Source: Bizionia myxarmorum
GTDB taxonomy: Bacteria > Bacteroidota > Bacteroidia > Flavobacteriales > Flavobacteriaceae
Reading direction: 5' to 3'
NCBI RefSeq assembly: GCF_008086205.1
Contig: NZ_VSKK01000001.1
Location: 1,860,001 to 1,924,000, forward strand
Length of the DNA: 64,000 bases
Part shown: piece after piece, positions 18,081-27,656 of the stretch
Layout: each line of letters opens with the position of its first letter
How positions within the stretch are numbered: position 1 is the first letter of the stretch
Position numbers and translations under genes: made by a program
Notes under the pieces: generated by a model
Database searches by the model: none
Seen by the model: only the letters and a program-made list of their open reading frames with translations
Told to the model about the DNA's origin: nothing

Positions 18081-18474
18081 GTTTATTATATATTTATTTA
18101 ATTAATAATAGCTTAACAAAAATAGCATCTGTAATTTCCTACACAATACATAGACCGTATTTGGAGCGTATCAAAGAGTATTTGATTCATTTGAATTAGA
18201 ATTCAGCTTGATATCTATTTCAATTAAGCTGTTTATTTCAAAATTCGAGTTTTTCGAATAATGTTTTTTTAGTGGGAATGCATTCTCCAATAGATTTATG
18301 TTTTTAAATAAGAATGGTTAACATAAATTAAAACAATTTTTTAAAAATGGAAATCAACGTTAATAAAAACAGGATGAATTGTGTTTTCAATATTCTAGCA
18401 ACGCGTATTCAAGACTCAAAGAATTCTGTAATCTAATCAGCATTTTAAATTGAAAGATTCTAAGATTTAAAATT
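18081..18474. other. Regulatory intergenic region upstream of the beta-helix lipoprotein
   Basis: No ORF is supported. It contains phased repeats at 18158-18207 and sequence related to 12765-13020, including ACACAATACATAGAC against ACACAATATGTAGAC. The right end is plain AT-rich sequence downstream of the DUF4412 gene. Confidence 0.6.
18158..18207 (-). promoter_or_regulatory. Candidate LytTR-type operator: three direct repeats, 21-bp period
   Basis: TATTTG starts at 18158 and 18179 and AATTCAGC at 18200, each 21 bp apart, beginning 78 bp upstream of the beta-helix gene start. Order, spacing and distance equal those at 12842-12891. Function inferred. Confidence 0.5.
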
Positions 18475-19326
18475 TTACAATTGCCCTAAAATATCGCTTA
18501 CTTTATAATCACTTAAGTCAAAATAAATTGGATCTGATGATTTTTTAAAGGTTGTAATATCCATTTGCATGCTTGGTGTATCACCATTTTTATCAAAATA
18601 AATGCCTCTTACCATCATGCCTCTTGGGAAGTTTTCATCAATCTTTTTAGTGGACTTTTCAGATGACAGATTAGAAAAATCTCTAATCTGTCCGCCAAAA
18701 AGATGATTACCACTTAAATCGATACTAATATCTTGTGTAACCCAGGCATGCATTTTAGTTTTTTCCTTATCATTTGTGTATATATATTTAATACACTTAT
18801 GCCCATGTATTTCCTGTTTTTCGTCAGTGCGTTGCCATTTACCCGCATCATCATCCAAATCTGTATTATGTCTTGCCATTCTTTCAGCCATTTTTTGAAA
18901 GTTTATCATGGGCATTTTGGTCGCTGTTTTTTGCTTCGTGTTAATCATATAAGTAGCCGCACCTTTATAATCGAAAAGCATGCGCGTTTCATTTTTTTCG
19001 CCTTCGTTCATGATCATACATTCGCCAGTTTCACCAAAAACTAATTTAACAGTCATGGTTTCCTTTAGTTTACCATTATTCTTATAATTACGAGTTTCCA
19101 TAACCATAGTAGCTTGCACTGGATTTTCTGGAATGGGGTAGCGGGAATCGTTTTCATAAGTAATATCTTCCAAAGCTTCTCGACCTTTCTCTTTTTGTGG
19201 TTCGGCATATTTCTCCTTCATATCCTTCTTTATTTTCCGTTTTATAAAGCCACGTTGTGCTTGTAACGGCGCCATAAAGGCGAAAATTAGGAATGTTATT
19301 ATTGATAATAAATAAATTTTTCTCAT
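18475..19326 (-). CDS. DUF4412 domain protein, exported
   Basis: This is a 283-residue protein with a cleavable signal peptide ending in PLQAQ. A basic, Lys-rich linker (residues about 25-55) follows, and then a DUF4412-type beta domain recognised by VMETRNYKNNGKLKETMTV, by TKMPMINFQKM and by HKCIKYIYTNDKEKTKMHAWV. The family is periplasmic or outer-membrane attached and of unknown function. The gene lies directly after the LytTR/LytS pair on the same strand. A match to the 21-bp-phased motif sits 81 bases upstream of its start, so it is a good candidate target of that regulator. Confidence 0.82.
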   Translation of the reverse strand: MRKIYLLSIITFLIFAFMAPLQAQRGFIKRKIKKDMKEKYAEPQKEKGREALEDITYENDSRYPIPENPVQATMVMETRNYKNNGKLKETMTVKLVFGETGECMIMNEGEKNETRMLFDYKGAATYMINTKQKTATKMPMINFQKMAERMARHNTDLDDDAGKWQRTDEKQEIHGHKCIKYIYTNDKEKTKMHAWVTQDISIDLSGNHLFGGQIRDFSNLSSEKSTKKIDENFPRGMMVRGIYFDKNGDTPSMQMDITTFKKSSDPIYFDLSDYKVSDILGQL

Positions 19327-19406
19327 GCTCTTTAAGTTTTAAGGCGTTAATTACTAGGTATTTACAAACCTAGCCATCAGGCACAAAGAATCCAATGGTC
19401 ATTTAG

Positions 19407-19434
19407 TATTTGACAGCTATGGGTTAGAATTAGG
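19407..19434 (-). promoter_or_regulatory. Candidate LytTR-type operator upstream of DUF4412 gene
   Basis: TTTAGTATTTG (TATTTG at 19407) is followed 21 bp later by TTAGAATTAGG (AATTAGG at 19428). It matches the second and third units of the operators at 12842 and 18158. Confidence 0.42.
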
Positions 19435-19455
19435 TAAACTTTTGGAGTAATTAAG

Positions 19456-19485
19456 TTTGAATTTGAATTTGAACTTGAATTTGAA
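19456..19485. repeat. Hexamer microsatellite TTTGAA, five copies
   Basis: Four exact copies and one with C in place of the first T (third from right), between the regulator stop codon and the DUF4412 promoter region. It is non-coding. Confidence 0.75.
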
Positions 19486-19503
19486 GAAGTAATTGATTAT
19501 GAA

Positions 19504-20262
19504 CTATTTAAAGCGTAGCATGGTTTTAAGTATTTCGTTTATCTGTTTAGATTTTTGTCTGGAAACAGGAATCTCGGCCTCGTCATGCATTATTAAGCTT
19601 CCGCCATCTTGTTTTAAAATACCGTTTACAAATTTTGGATTTATTAAATGAGATTGATGTACCCGAATAAAACCGTGATTTGTTAGTAATTCTTCAATTT
19701 CTTTTAAGGTTCGACTGATTAAAACCTTATTGTTATCCTTACAGAAAATATACGTGTAATTGCTGTCTGATTGGCAACGCATAATATTTTGAATTTCCAC
19801 AATTTGGTATCCAACTCCCGTAGGTAAGGCTATTTGAAAACAGTCTTTACTGGAATCTTTTAAATGATCTTGCAATAGCTGCCATTGTTTAGTACTTGTT
19901 TTATTCCGGCGTTTTTCCCAGTTAGATAGTGTTTTAACAATGTTTTTTTCGGATATCGGTTTTAATAGATAATTAATGGCGCTATATTGAAATGCTTTTA
20001 TAGCATATTGATCATAAGCCGTTGTAAAAATTACATCAAAATCTATTGGTAGTAAATTGTCCAACAAAGAAAAACCGTTGAGGTTGGGCATTTCAATATC
20101 CAGAAATAATAAATCTGGTGGATTCCTTTTAATAAACTCTAAACCTTCTAAAGGATTTGTGAAAACCCCAATAATTGTATAATCAGCATGAACTTTCTGT
20201 ATTAAATTCTCCAGCACATTTATGCAATGATTTTCGTCGTCAATGATTATAATTTTTGTCAT
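19504..20262 (-). CDS. LytTR-family response regulator
   Basis: This 252-residue DNA-binding regulator is paired with the kinase at 20266. The receiver domain (about 1-120) has the acidic pocket DDE at 8-10, the phosphorylation aspartate D55 in LLFLDIEMPN, and the lysine in YLLKPIS. The LytTR DNA-binding domain (about 145-250) shows the family signature with RTLKEIEELL, FIRVHQSHLIN and VSRQK. LytTR proteins bind two or three direct repeats about 21 bp apart, which is the spacing found in four nearby upstream regions. Only three bases separate the two genes, so they form one operon. Confidence 0.93.
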   Translation of the reverse strand: MTKIIIIDDENHCINVLENLIQKVHADYTIIGVFTNPLEGLEFIKRNPPDLLFLDIEMPNLNGFSLLDNLLPIDFDVIFTTAYDQYAIKAFQYSAINYLLKPISEKNIVKTLSNWEKRRNKTSTKQWQLLQDHLKDSSKDCFQIALPTGVGYQIVEIQNIMRCQSDSNYTYIFCKDNNKVLISRTLKEIEELLTNHGFIRVHQSHLINPKFVNGILKQDGGSLIMHDEAEIPVSRQKSKQINEILKTMLRFK

Positions 20263-20265
20263 GGC

Positions 20266-22293
20266 TTAATTATTATAAGTTAAAGTAATTCGTGTTCCTA
20301 ATGAAGTGTCACCCTCTGCCAAGTCTGTTATTTTGAATCGGATATTATGTTCATTTAAATGATTATATAATGTTAACCGGTCTTGTACAATTGTTGTACC
20401 CATAGATTCATGCAGCTTTTTCTTTTTAGCACTTTCCTTTCTACCTATGCCATTATCCTCAATAATTATTTTTAAATTTCGGGTTGTATCAAATATAATA
20501 TCCAATTTTTTATGGGCTTTTAAGCTGGGCTGAAGACCATGCCAAATAGCATTTTCAACTATTGGTTGTAATAAAAGTGGGGGAATCTCATATTGTGAAA
20601 GTGTTTCTTTTGATTCTACCTGAATGGTGTAATTAAAATTAGGGCCTATTCTACTTTTTTCTATGGAGAGGTATAAATCTAAAATTTCTAATTCTTCTTC
20701 AACTGTAATTTTTTGTCGATTACTGTTTTGTAAAATTCCACGCAGCAGGCTTGAAAAATCGTCGAGATAGGAAATCGCATCATCATTTCGTTGGGTCATT
20801 ATTAAGCTTTTAATAGCGCTCATACTATTAAAGATGAAATGCGGATTCATCTGGGAGCGTAATGCTATCATTTCTGTTTCCCGAATTTTTTGGGTGAAAT
20901 CATCCTTTATTTTTTGCTCCCGTTCTCGTTCTATTTCTGAATACAATTGAATAAGCTCATCCGTCTTTTTTTGAACTTTTCCATCTAATTCTAAATTCAT
21001 GGCTCGCTGTAGCATTTGATTTTCTTGCAACTGTTTTATCAATGCATCGTTAGTTTCCGCTTTTTCTTTCTGAAGTATAAGCACATTTTTGACTAAAGCC
21101 AAGGAGAAGCAAAATACTTCGGCTAACAAGCCGATTTGAAATATAATATTTGGTGATTCCTTAAAGTTAAAGAAATGACCAGTAACAAAATGTAAGTTGT
21201 TGTAGGCTATGTAAGTGCTCAATAGCGCACCCACAAAAAAGCAGGTTTGACCTATTATAAAATAATTAAGCAAGGGATGTTTAACTTTATAAATTACCCA
21301 GAAAATAAGAATGAAATTTATAGGAAGTATAATGAATCTGACAATGGTAAAGATTATTACATAGTATTTACCACCCAGTATAAAATAACTAAAAGCTAGA
21401 TTAGTAACGGCGTATACTAAACAAATGATGCCGAGATAATGCAGGGTTTTTGCCAGTAAATGATCATATCTTTTTACTTGTAAAAGTTGCATTATAAATA
21501 GTATATAAAAGCCAATAAATATGAACTGAACGGGTTCAAATAAGTTGTATGCTAGATTTGGTGTGTACTTAAAAAAATTAGGGAACGGTGCTAGAGTATA
21601 ATTAAGCACTAAAAAACCATAGATAATTTGAAAGAACAAATAACCTATATAGTACAGGTAGAGTTTTTTATTTAAACGAAACCAAAACACTAAAGAAAAA
21701 ACAAGGATGGTGGCAAGAGCAATAATATAAAAGTAAATAAAACCAATGGAATTTTGTTGGTCGTTATACATACTTGAAACAGATTTCCAATATCCTATTT
21801 CCGAGTAAATAGCCGGCGTTTGATGTGCTTTTACTCTTTTAATATCCATTCGGACATATATTTGAGATTTTTGAAACGGTGGAACAATTACCTCCGTAAA
21901 AACTCGTTCTTTTTTATTGGTACGTTCTGTTAAGGGTATATGCAAACCATTTTTGAAATTTTTATAGTCCTTGTTTATTTGCTGATAAATAAGCGTATAC
22001 GCATGGTCACTAAACAGGTAGACTGAAATCGTATCCTTGGAGCTATTTTCAATTTCAAATTTTAGCCAAAGAGATTTTTCTATAGATGCCGTATAACTTG
22101 CATCATAAGGTTTCCAAATGGTTTGTTCTTGTATTTCCTTAAAAGTGCTGCTTTTGTCAGTGCGGATTGCCGTTACATGTTTATTGTTAATTAATTCCAG
22201 TTTAATTGGAATAGAATCGGCCATAACTTGCCCAAAGAGTGGCGTAAACCCAAAAGAAAGAAAACAAATAACTAAAGTGATGGTTTTGATCAT
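20266..22293 (-). CDS. LytS-type sensor histidine kinase with 7TMR-DISM sensor
   Basis: This is a 675-residue membrane kinase. It has a signal peptide (1-22), an extracytoplasmic 7TMR-DISM domain (about 30-175) and seven membrane helices (about 185-400). A coiled coil (about 405-465) leads to a HisKA-type LytS core with the phosphoacceptor His in LRSQMNPHFIFNSM. The ATPase domain has VENAIWHGLQ (N-box) and IIEDNGIGRKES. 7TMR-DISM receptors are thought to sense small extracellular carbohydrates or peptides, which would suit control of surface lipoproteins. It phosphorylates the LytTR regulator encoded immediately downstream. A repeat motif like that of the proposed targets lies 47-75 bases upstream, suggesting autoregulation. 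Confidence 0.93.
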   Translation of the reverse strand: MIKTITLVICFLSFGFTPLFGQVMADSIPIKLELINNKHVTAIRTDKSSTFKEIQEQTIWKPYDASYTASIEKSLWLKFEIENSSKDTISVYLFSDHAYTLIYQQINKDYKNFKNGLHIPLTERTNKKERVFTEVIVPPFQKSQIYVRMDIKRVKAHQTPAIYSEIGYWKSVSSMYNDQQNSIGFIYFYIIALATILVFSLVFWFRLNKKLYLYYIGYLFFQIIYGFLVLNYTLAPFPNFFKYTPNLAYNLFEPVQFIFIGFYILFIMQLLQVKRYDHLLAKTLHYLGIICLVYAVTNLAFSYFILGGKYYVIIFTIVRFIILPINFILIFWVIYKVKHPLLNYFIIGQTCFFVGALLSTYIAYNNLHFVTGHFFNFKESPNIIFQIGLLAEVFCFSLALVKNVLILQKEKAETNDALIKQLQENQMLQRAMNLELDGKVQKKTDELIQLYSEIEREREQKIKDDFTQKIRETEMIALRSQMNPHFIFNSMSAIKSLIMTQRNDDAISYLDDFSSLLRGILQNSNRQKITVEEELEILDLYLSIEKSRIGPNFNYTIQVESKETLSQYEIPPLLLQPIVENAIWHGLQPSLKAHKKLDIIFDTTRNLKIIIEDNGIGRKESAKKKKLHESMGTTIVQDRLTLYNHLNEHNIRFKITDLAEGDTSLGTRITLTYNN

Positions 22294-22339
22294 TATAGCT
22301 AAAATACCATTCTTAAACGAAACATTTAATCGTTTTTAG

Positions 22340-22366
22340 AATTCCGCTGTTTTGATTTAGTATTTG
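22340..22366 (-). promoter_or_regulatory. Candidate LytTR-type operator upstream of the kinase operon
   Basis: TTTAGAATTCCGC (AATTCCGC at 22340) and TTTAGTATTTGG (TATTTG at 22361) are direct repeats 21 bp apart, matching the half-sites in the other three regions in reversed order. Confidence 0.4.
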
Positions 22367-22487
22367 GTCATTTGAAATTTCCTGAAAATTGGTGTCATCT
22401 TTCAAAACGCATCAACTTATGATATGTCTTGAAATGTGATAATGATATGCGATATAGAAGATTATAAACGAAACAAAGAATGTTTAT

Positions 22488-24725
22488 TTAGCGATTACTT
22501 TCAACAAAAACCTTGCTGTAACGGCCAGTTGCTTTCTTCAAATTTTCAGAAAGCGAAATTAACCAAACCAATTGATTTGAAATTAAATAGGCTTCTTGTA
22601 AATGATGTAATGTTTTTTTACTCATTTTAGTGAGCCCTTTTTCAATGTTTTCATCACGAGAAAGTGATAAATCATGATAGGTTTTTAAGAGTTTTTCTTG
22701 AGCGTCTGCTATGGTTTCTGGATCTGTTTTCTTTTCAATAGGTAGGCCTTCCAGCAAATCGCAAGACATTTGTAGGGTATTAGTAATTTTCAGAATCATG
22801 GCATCAAATTCTTTTGAAACCGGCGTGGTATTATGATTCATAATAAAACTACCAATAGAAGCAATGGCCGAAACCATGGTTTGGTTTAACGTGACCAAAT
22901 TATATATTAATTGAAATTCCTTCTGTTTCGATTTTGGGTCTTGGGTAAGTCGTTGAAAAGCCGCGTTTAAATTGCTAATAGCTAAGAAAACTTCTTTTCT
23001 AGCAATTTTATAGTTTAACTGATTTTCATTTTTATCGTGGTACAATTCCTTGGTCGCCAACAAGTAATTTTTATTTTTCTTGAGCGCATTTAAAAGCACA
23101 TCCTTTAAATTGTTGGTTTCCCAACTTGGCCATAAGGTGTAATTAGCAATAATAGCAATGGCGGCGCCAATTACCGTGTCTATAATTCGGTATTGAATAA
23201 CTTGAAAGGCATCTGGATTAATTATAGAATAGACAAAAATGATGTTAAGTGTAATTAAGGCAGCTCCTGATTTATAATTTTGCTGAATTAGGGCAAAAGC
23301 CAATGTCAAAGAAATAACCGCTAATACACTGTAAATAATAACATTCTGGGTTAATAAAACAATACCAAATGCCACTGCAGCGCCTATCAATGTGCCAATA
23401 ACACGGTCTTTGGATCGTTCTTTGGTTAACCCATAATTAGGCCTCATAATCACGATAATACTTAAAAGAATCCAGTAGGTATTATGAATTTCTAAAATAG
23501 TTCCTAAGGTAAAACCGAAAATCATAGCCGCAGTAAAGCGCAGTGCATGTCGGAAAAGCGTGGATTTAAAACTTAAATTTTGAAAAATAACGTTTATGCG
23601 ATATTCTTGCAGCGTTAAAAACTGACTTCCATCTTGACGTTTAAAGGATACTTTAGATGCATCGGTTACATTCTCCATAACACGACGAATGGCTCTTATT
23701 TCATCTAGTAATAATTTTTGATAATCGTAAAGGTTTCTTAAAACCAGCGCACCTTCTCGTGCCTTTGGAAGTTTTACATCTTCCACATATTGTGTAATGG
23801 CGCTGTTGGCTCTTGTTAAAGCCTTGAGCAATGCGTTTTTACTGGTTAATTTATCTTTTTGAATGAGTAATTCTGATAAGGTAATCAAGTGATTGCCCAT
23901 CACTTTATTCAGTTTTTTAGCTGCTTTTAAATAACGTTTTTTACCTAAAAACAAGCGGTCTATTTCATTATAGTCTAAATGTTTAGCTTCAACAAGCTCA
24001 AAAATGTTGACTGTAGATATAAAAATAAGCAAATGCTTTTCATCATAATGTGAACGTCCAGAGCGTTTTCGACCTGTAAACAGCACTTCTCTTAAAGTTT
24101 CATGTTTCTCATTAATTTGAGTTTGAAGTACAAAGGCTTGCTGAATAAGTTCTTCGCGCTTATTTTTCTTGGTAAGCAATCTGGCTCGAAGTTTTAAATA
24201 GTCGCCAATAAGTTGAAGCGTATCTGAAAGCAATTGGTTCTCATCCTTATTAGGCGCTATTTTTTGAAATATAAAGGATACTAATAAATACCAAAGTCCT
24301 CCAATTCCCATTAAAGCTACATGTGTAAAGATTTCTGAAGCCGTATCTTTAGCAATAGCAAAAGCAATAACCATAGATAACAAACCAGAAAATGATACTA
24401 GTGAGGCGCGGAAACCGTAAATAGATAATAAGGAAACCACAAAAGTTATAATACCAATAGCAACAAATAAAAGTGGCGTATAAGGTTTTAAAAAGAGAAT
24501 AATGGTGGTAATAAGCATGGTTAAACCAATGCTGATTAAAATGGCATTAACTTTTCGTTTTAAACTTCCAGGAATATCACCTGTAGCATTTAAAAAAGCA
24601 CCCATAATAATGGGTGGTGCCAACTCTGTAAAGCCTAAAAAATATAAAACGACCAAGGGCATTAAAACTGCGAACGTAATTTTAATGCCCTTATAAAAGT
24701 TGGAGCCTTTTAAAAAGAGCTCCAT
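22488..24725 (-). CDS. FUSC-family inner-membrane protein (YccS/YhfK type)
   Basis: This is a membrane protein of about 745 residues with two sets of membrane helices (about 5-165 and 405-535). A long soluble helical region separates them (about 190-390) and a cytoplasmic C-terminal helical domain follows (to 745). Duplicated PNYGLTKERSKDRVIGTLIG and LIQQNYKSG phrases mark the FUSC/YccS family, which is related to aromatic-acid efflux proteins (AaeB). I start it at the ATG at 24725 because a TATCTTTG -7 box (24765-24772) overlaps the longer in-frame start. The substrate is unknown. It is divergently transcribed from the copper ATPase. Confidence 0.88.
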   Translation of the reverse strand: MELFLKGSNFYKGIKITFAVLMPLVVLYFLGFTELAPPIIMGAFLNATGDIPGSLKRKVNAILISIGLTMLITTIILFLKPYTPLLFVAIGIITFVVSLLSIYGFRASLVSFSGLLSMVIAFAIAKDTASEIFTHVALMGIGGLWYLLVSFIFQKIAPNKDENQLLSDTLQLIGDYLKLRARLLTKKNKREELIQQAFVLQTQINEKHETLREVLFTGRKRSGRSHYDEKHLLIFISTVNIFELVEAKHLDYNEIDRLFLGKKRYLKAAKKLNKVMGNHLITLSELLIQKDKLTSKNALLKALTRANSAITQYVEDVKLPKAREGALVLRNLYDYQKLLLDEIRAIRRVMENVTDASKVSFKRQDGSQFLTLQEYRINVIFQNLSFKSTLFRHALRFTAAMIFGFTLGTILEIHNTYWILLSIIVIMRPNYGLTKERSKDRVIGTLIGAAVAFGIVLLTQNVIIYSVLAVISLTLAFALIQQNYKSGAALITLNIIFVYSIINPDAFQVIQYRIIDTVIGAAIAIIANYTLWPSWETNNLKDVLLNALKKNKNYLLATKELYHDKNENQLNYKIARKEVFLAISNLNAAFQRLTQDPKSKQKEFQLIYNLVTLNQTMVSAIASIGSFIMNHNTTPVSKEFDAMILKITNTLQMSCDLLEGLPIEKKTDPETIADAQEKLLKTYHDLSLSRDENIEKGLTKMSKKTLHHLQEAYLISNQLVWLISLSENLKKATGRYSKVFVESNR

Positions 24726-24764
24726 ATTTTTAAGTTGTTTTTTCAAAATAAGGATTCTAGTTGG

Positions 24765-24772
24765 CAAAGATA
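24765..24772 (-). promoter_or_regulatory. Bacteroidota -7 box (TATCTTTG) for the FUSC gene
   Basis: The minus strand reads TATCTTTG, a match to the TAnnTTTG element, 40 bases upstream of ATG 24725. No clear -33 TTG at the ideal distance. Its position excludes the longer TTG start at 24767. Confidence 0.5.
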
Positions 24773-24923
24773 CTATAATCCAAGTGTCATCCTTTTTAGA
24801 TGTGAAAAATTAAATTTAAACTTAAGTAAAGTTGCAAGTGTTATCGTAAAATAACTTCGTTTTCTTCATGAGAATTCAACTAAATAACTGAGATGCTACC
24901 TCTCATTTTATAACGTAAACGTC

Positions 24924-24931
24924 TATCTTTG
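24924..24931 (+). promoter_or_regulatory. Bacteroidota -7 box (TATCTTTG) for the copper ATPase
   Basis: TATCTTTG lies 92 bases upstream of the ATPase start in the divergent intergenic region. The -33 element is not evident. No copper-regulator operator was recognised. Confidence 0.45.
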
Positions 24932-25022
24932 TAAGCCATTAATCTCATATTATTTTCATATATTATGATTCAGGTTCATATACGAATCTTATCATATAAA
25001 GTAATATTTCAATACCCTACAA

Positions 25023-27524
25023 ATGAAACATACCTATCATATCCATGGCATGACTTGCGGCGGTTGTTGCGCTCATGTTGAAAACATATTATCTAAAGTT
25101 GAAAACGTAACGCATGCAGACGTTAATCTGGAAAAGTCTGAAGCTACAATTGAAATGACTTCTCATATTCCTATAGAAAAATTTCAAACGGCACTTAAAA
25201 ATGATGGCGGCAGTTACAGCATTCACAAACCGGGAGAGGAGCCAGATCCAGCCGAATTGAAAAAGAAAAAGAAACCAACAGGACAAGGCACGGGAACTTT
25301 TTATTGCCCTATGCATTGTGAAGGCGATAAAACCTATGATAAACCTGGCGATTGTCCTGTTTGTGGTATGGATTTAGTGGAAGAGCAAAATTTATCAGCT
25401 CTAGCATCAGACCAGTGGACATGCCCCATGCATCCTGAAATTGTGGAGGATGAGGCAGGCGCTTGCCCCATTTGTGGAATGGATTTAGTGCCCTTAGAAC
25501 CCGATTTATCTGCCGAAGAAAAAACCTATAATAAACTTCTTAAGAAATTCTGGATAGCACTAGCATTTACAATTCCTATTTTTATAATCGCCATGAGCGA
25601 AATGATTCCCAATAACCCCTTATACGATGTGTTGGATCAAAAATATTGGAATTGGGTTCAGTTTGGACTTTCTATTCCTGTGGTATTTTACGCTACTTGG
25701 ATGTTTTTTGAGCGCGCCTATAAAAGTATCCTAACGTGGAATTTGAATATGTTTACGTTGGTTGGCATTGGTGCTGGTGTGGCTTGGTTATTTAGCGTTT
25801 TTGGCTTGCTTTTTCCGGACTTTTTTCCGGCACAATTTAAAACCGAAGCGGGCGCTGTACATGTCTATTTTGAAGCAGCAACCGTAATTTTAACCTTGGT
25901 TTTAATGGGTCAAGTTTTGGAAGCGCGCGCGCATAGTAAGACGAATTCAGCTATTAAATCTTTGTTGAAATTGGCTCCAAATAAAGCCATTAAAGTAGTG
26001 GATGGTGAAGAAATAGAAGTGAGCATTGATAAAATTGAAGTAAATGATATTTTGAAAGTCAAACCTGGCGATAAAATCCCAGTTGATGGATCCATAACCG
26101 AAGGCGAAAGTACAATAGATGAATCCATGATTACCGGAGAACCGATTCCTGTAAGTAAATCCGTTGGAGATACGGTAAGCAGCGGAACCATAAACGGGAA
26201 TCAATCCTTTTTGATGAAAGCTGAAAAGGTAGGAAGTGATACCCTATTATCACAAATCATTAATTTGGTTAATAATGCCAGCCGAAGTCGCGCACCTATT
26301 CAGAAATTAGCAGATACAGTTTCTGGTTATTTTGTGCCAGTAGTCGTAATTATTGCTGTACTAACCTTTATAGCTTGGTCTATATGGGGTCCAGAACCTG
26401 CTTATGTGTATGCCTTGGTAAATGCCATTGCCGTTTTAATTATTGCGTGTCCTTGCGCATTAGGTCTGGCAACACCCATGTCTATTATGGTTGGAGTTGG
26501 TCGTGGTGCTCAAAATGGGGTTTTGATAAAAAATGCCGAAGCACTTGAGAAAATGGATAAAGTAGATGTTTTAATTATAGATAAAACAGGAACTATTACC
26601 GAAGGAAAACCAACGGTAGAAAAAGTCGGCAGTTTTAATAACGATTATGATGACAGAGCGGTTTTAAAATTAATAGCTTCTATAAATTCTAATAGTGAGC
26701 ACCCTTTAGCAGAAGCGACTGTTAAATATGGTAAAGAGCAAAAAACGGAAATTATAAAAGTGGATGGATTTAATGCCGTAACCGGAAAAGGCGTTGAAGC
26801 CACACTAGAAAATAAGCAAGTAGCTTTAGGTAATCCGAAAATGATGGAACATGCTCATGCGGAAATCACTTCTGAAATGCATGATGAAGCGCAAACGTTT
26901 CAAAAGCAAGGTAAAACAGTTTCGTTTTTATCTGTTGATAAACTGGTTATTGGATATGTCGTTATTGGCGATAAAATAAAAGCAACCAGCGCCAAAGCCA
27001 TTAAAGAACTCCAAGACAAAGGAATTGAAGTTATGATGTTAACGGGCGATAATCATGATACAGCTCAAGCAGTTGCCAAAGAATTGAATTTGGCCGACTT
27101 TAAAGCGGGTATGTTACCAGAAGATAAGTTGAAAGAAGTAGAAGCTTTGCAGAAGCAAGGTAAAATAGTGGCAATGGCTGGCGATGGAATTAATGATGCG
27201 CCAGCTTTAGCGAAAAGTGATGTGGGTATTGCCATGGGCACCGGAACTGATGTTGCCATTGAAAGTGCCATGATTACGTTGGTAAAAGGCGATTTGCACG
27301 GCATTGTAAAAGCACGACATTTAAGTGTAGCGGTCATGAAAAACATAAAACAAAACCTGTTTTTTGCACTAATTTACAACACATTAGGTGTTCCCGTTGC
27401 AGCAGGTGTTTTATTTCCGTTTTTCGGATTGTTATTATCTCCTATGATTGCTGCTTTGGCTATGAGTTTTAGTTCGGTTTCAGTTATTGCTAATGCCTTG
27501 CGTTTACGTAGTGCTAAAATATAA
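25023..27524 (+). CDS. copA: Copper-translocating P1B-type ATPase with HMA and two heavy-metal-binding domains
   Basis: This is an 833-residue copper exporter. An N-terminal HMA domain (1-66) has a GMTCGGCC loop. Two heavy-metal-binding domains follow (about 94-123 and 136-165), each with a CPMH...CPVCGMDL or CPICGMDL pattern. The membrane and catalytic parts have TGEP in the actuator, ACPCALGLATP (about 473-483), DKTGT (about 520), SEHPLAEA, MLTGDN (about 671) and GDGINDAPALA (about 719). It is complete and almost repeats the truncated ATPase at 1-1929. It stands alone with its own promoter region, divergent from the FUSC gene. Cu(I) efflux is inferred from the family. Confidence 0.95.
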   Translation: MKHTYHIHGMTCGGCCAHVENILSKVENVTHADVNLEKSEATIEMTSHIPIEKFQTALKNDGGSYSIHKPGEEPDPAELKKKKKPTGQGTGTFYCPMHCEGDKTYDKPGDCPVCGMDLVEEQNLSALASDQWTCPMHPEIVEDEAGACPICGMDLVPLEPDLSAEEKTYNKLLKKFWIALAFTIPIFIIAMSEMIPNNPLYDVLDQKYWNWVQFGLSIPVVFYATWMFFERAYKSILTWNLNMFTLVGIGAGVAWLFSVFGLLFPDFFPAQFKTEAGAVHVYFEAATVILTLVLMGQVLEARAHSKTNSAIKSLLKLAPNKAIKVVDGEEIEVSIDKIEVNDILKVKPGDKIPVDGSITEGESTIDESMITGEPIPVSKSVGDTVSSGTINGNQSFLMKAEKVGSDTLLSQIINLVNNASRSRAPIQKLADTVSGYFVPVVVIIAVLTFIAWSIWGPEPAYVYALVNAIAVLIIACPCALGLATPMSIMVGVGRGAQNGVLIKNAEALEKMDKVDVLIIDKTGTITEGKPTVEKVGSFNNDYDDRAVLKLIASINSNSEHPLAEATVKYGKEQKTEIIKVDGFNAVTGKGVEATLENKQVALGNPKMMEHAHAEITSEMHDEAQTFQKQGKTVSFLSVDKLVIGYVVIGDKIKATSAKAIKELQDKGIEVMMLTGDNHDTAQAVAKELNLADFKAGMLPEDKLKEVEALQKQGKIVAMAGDGINDAPALAKSDVGIAMGTGTDVAIESAMITLVKGDLHGIVKARHLSVAVMKNIKQNLFFALIYNTLGVPVAAGVLFPFFGLLLSPMIAALAMSFSSVSVIANALRLRSAKI

Positions 27525-27656
27525 TTTATAAGGGAAATGAATTCAGTTTATAGAAACCTTAAGTTTTTGGACATGTAATTAGTTGCTCTACTATTGTAAC
27601 AAATTTTGATATTAACCGTCTTATAAATACATTAATCTAATAAAATAACCATCACG

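Noticed and set aside
22436-22630. 64-residue plus-strand ORF
   Set aside because: Mostly antisense to the end of the FUSC gene, without family resemblance.
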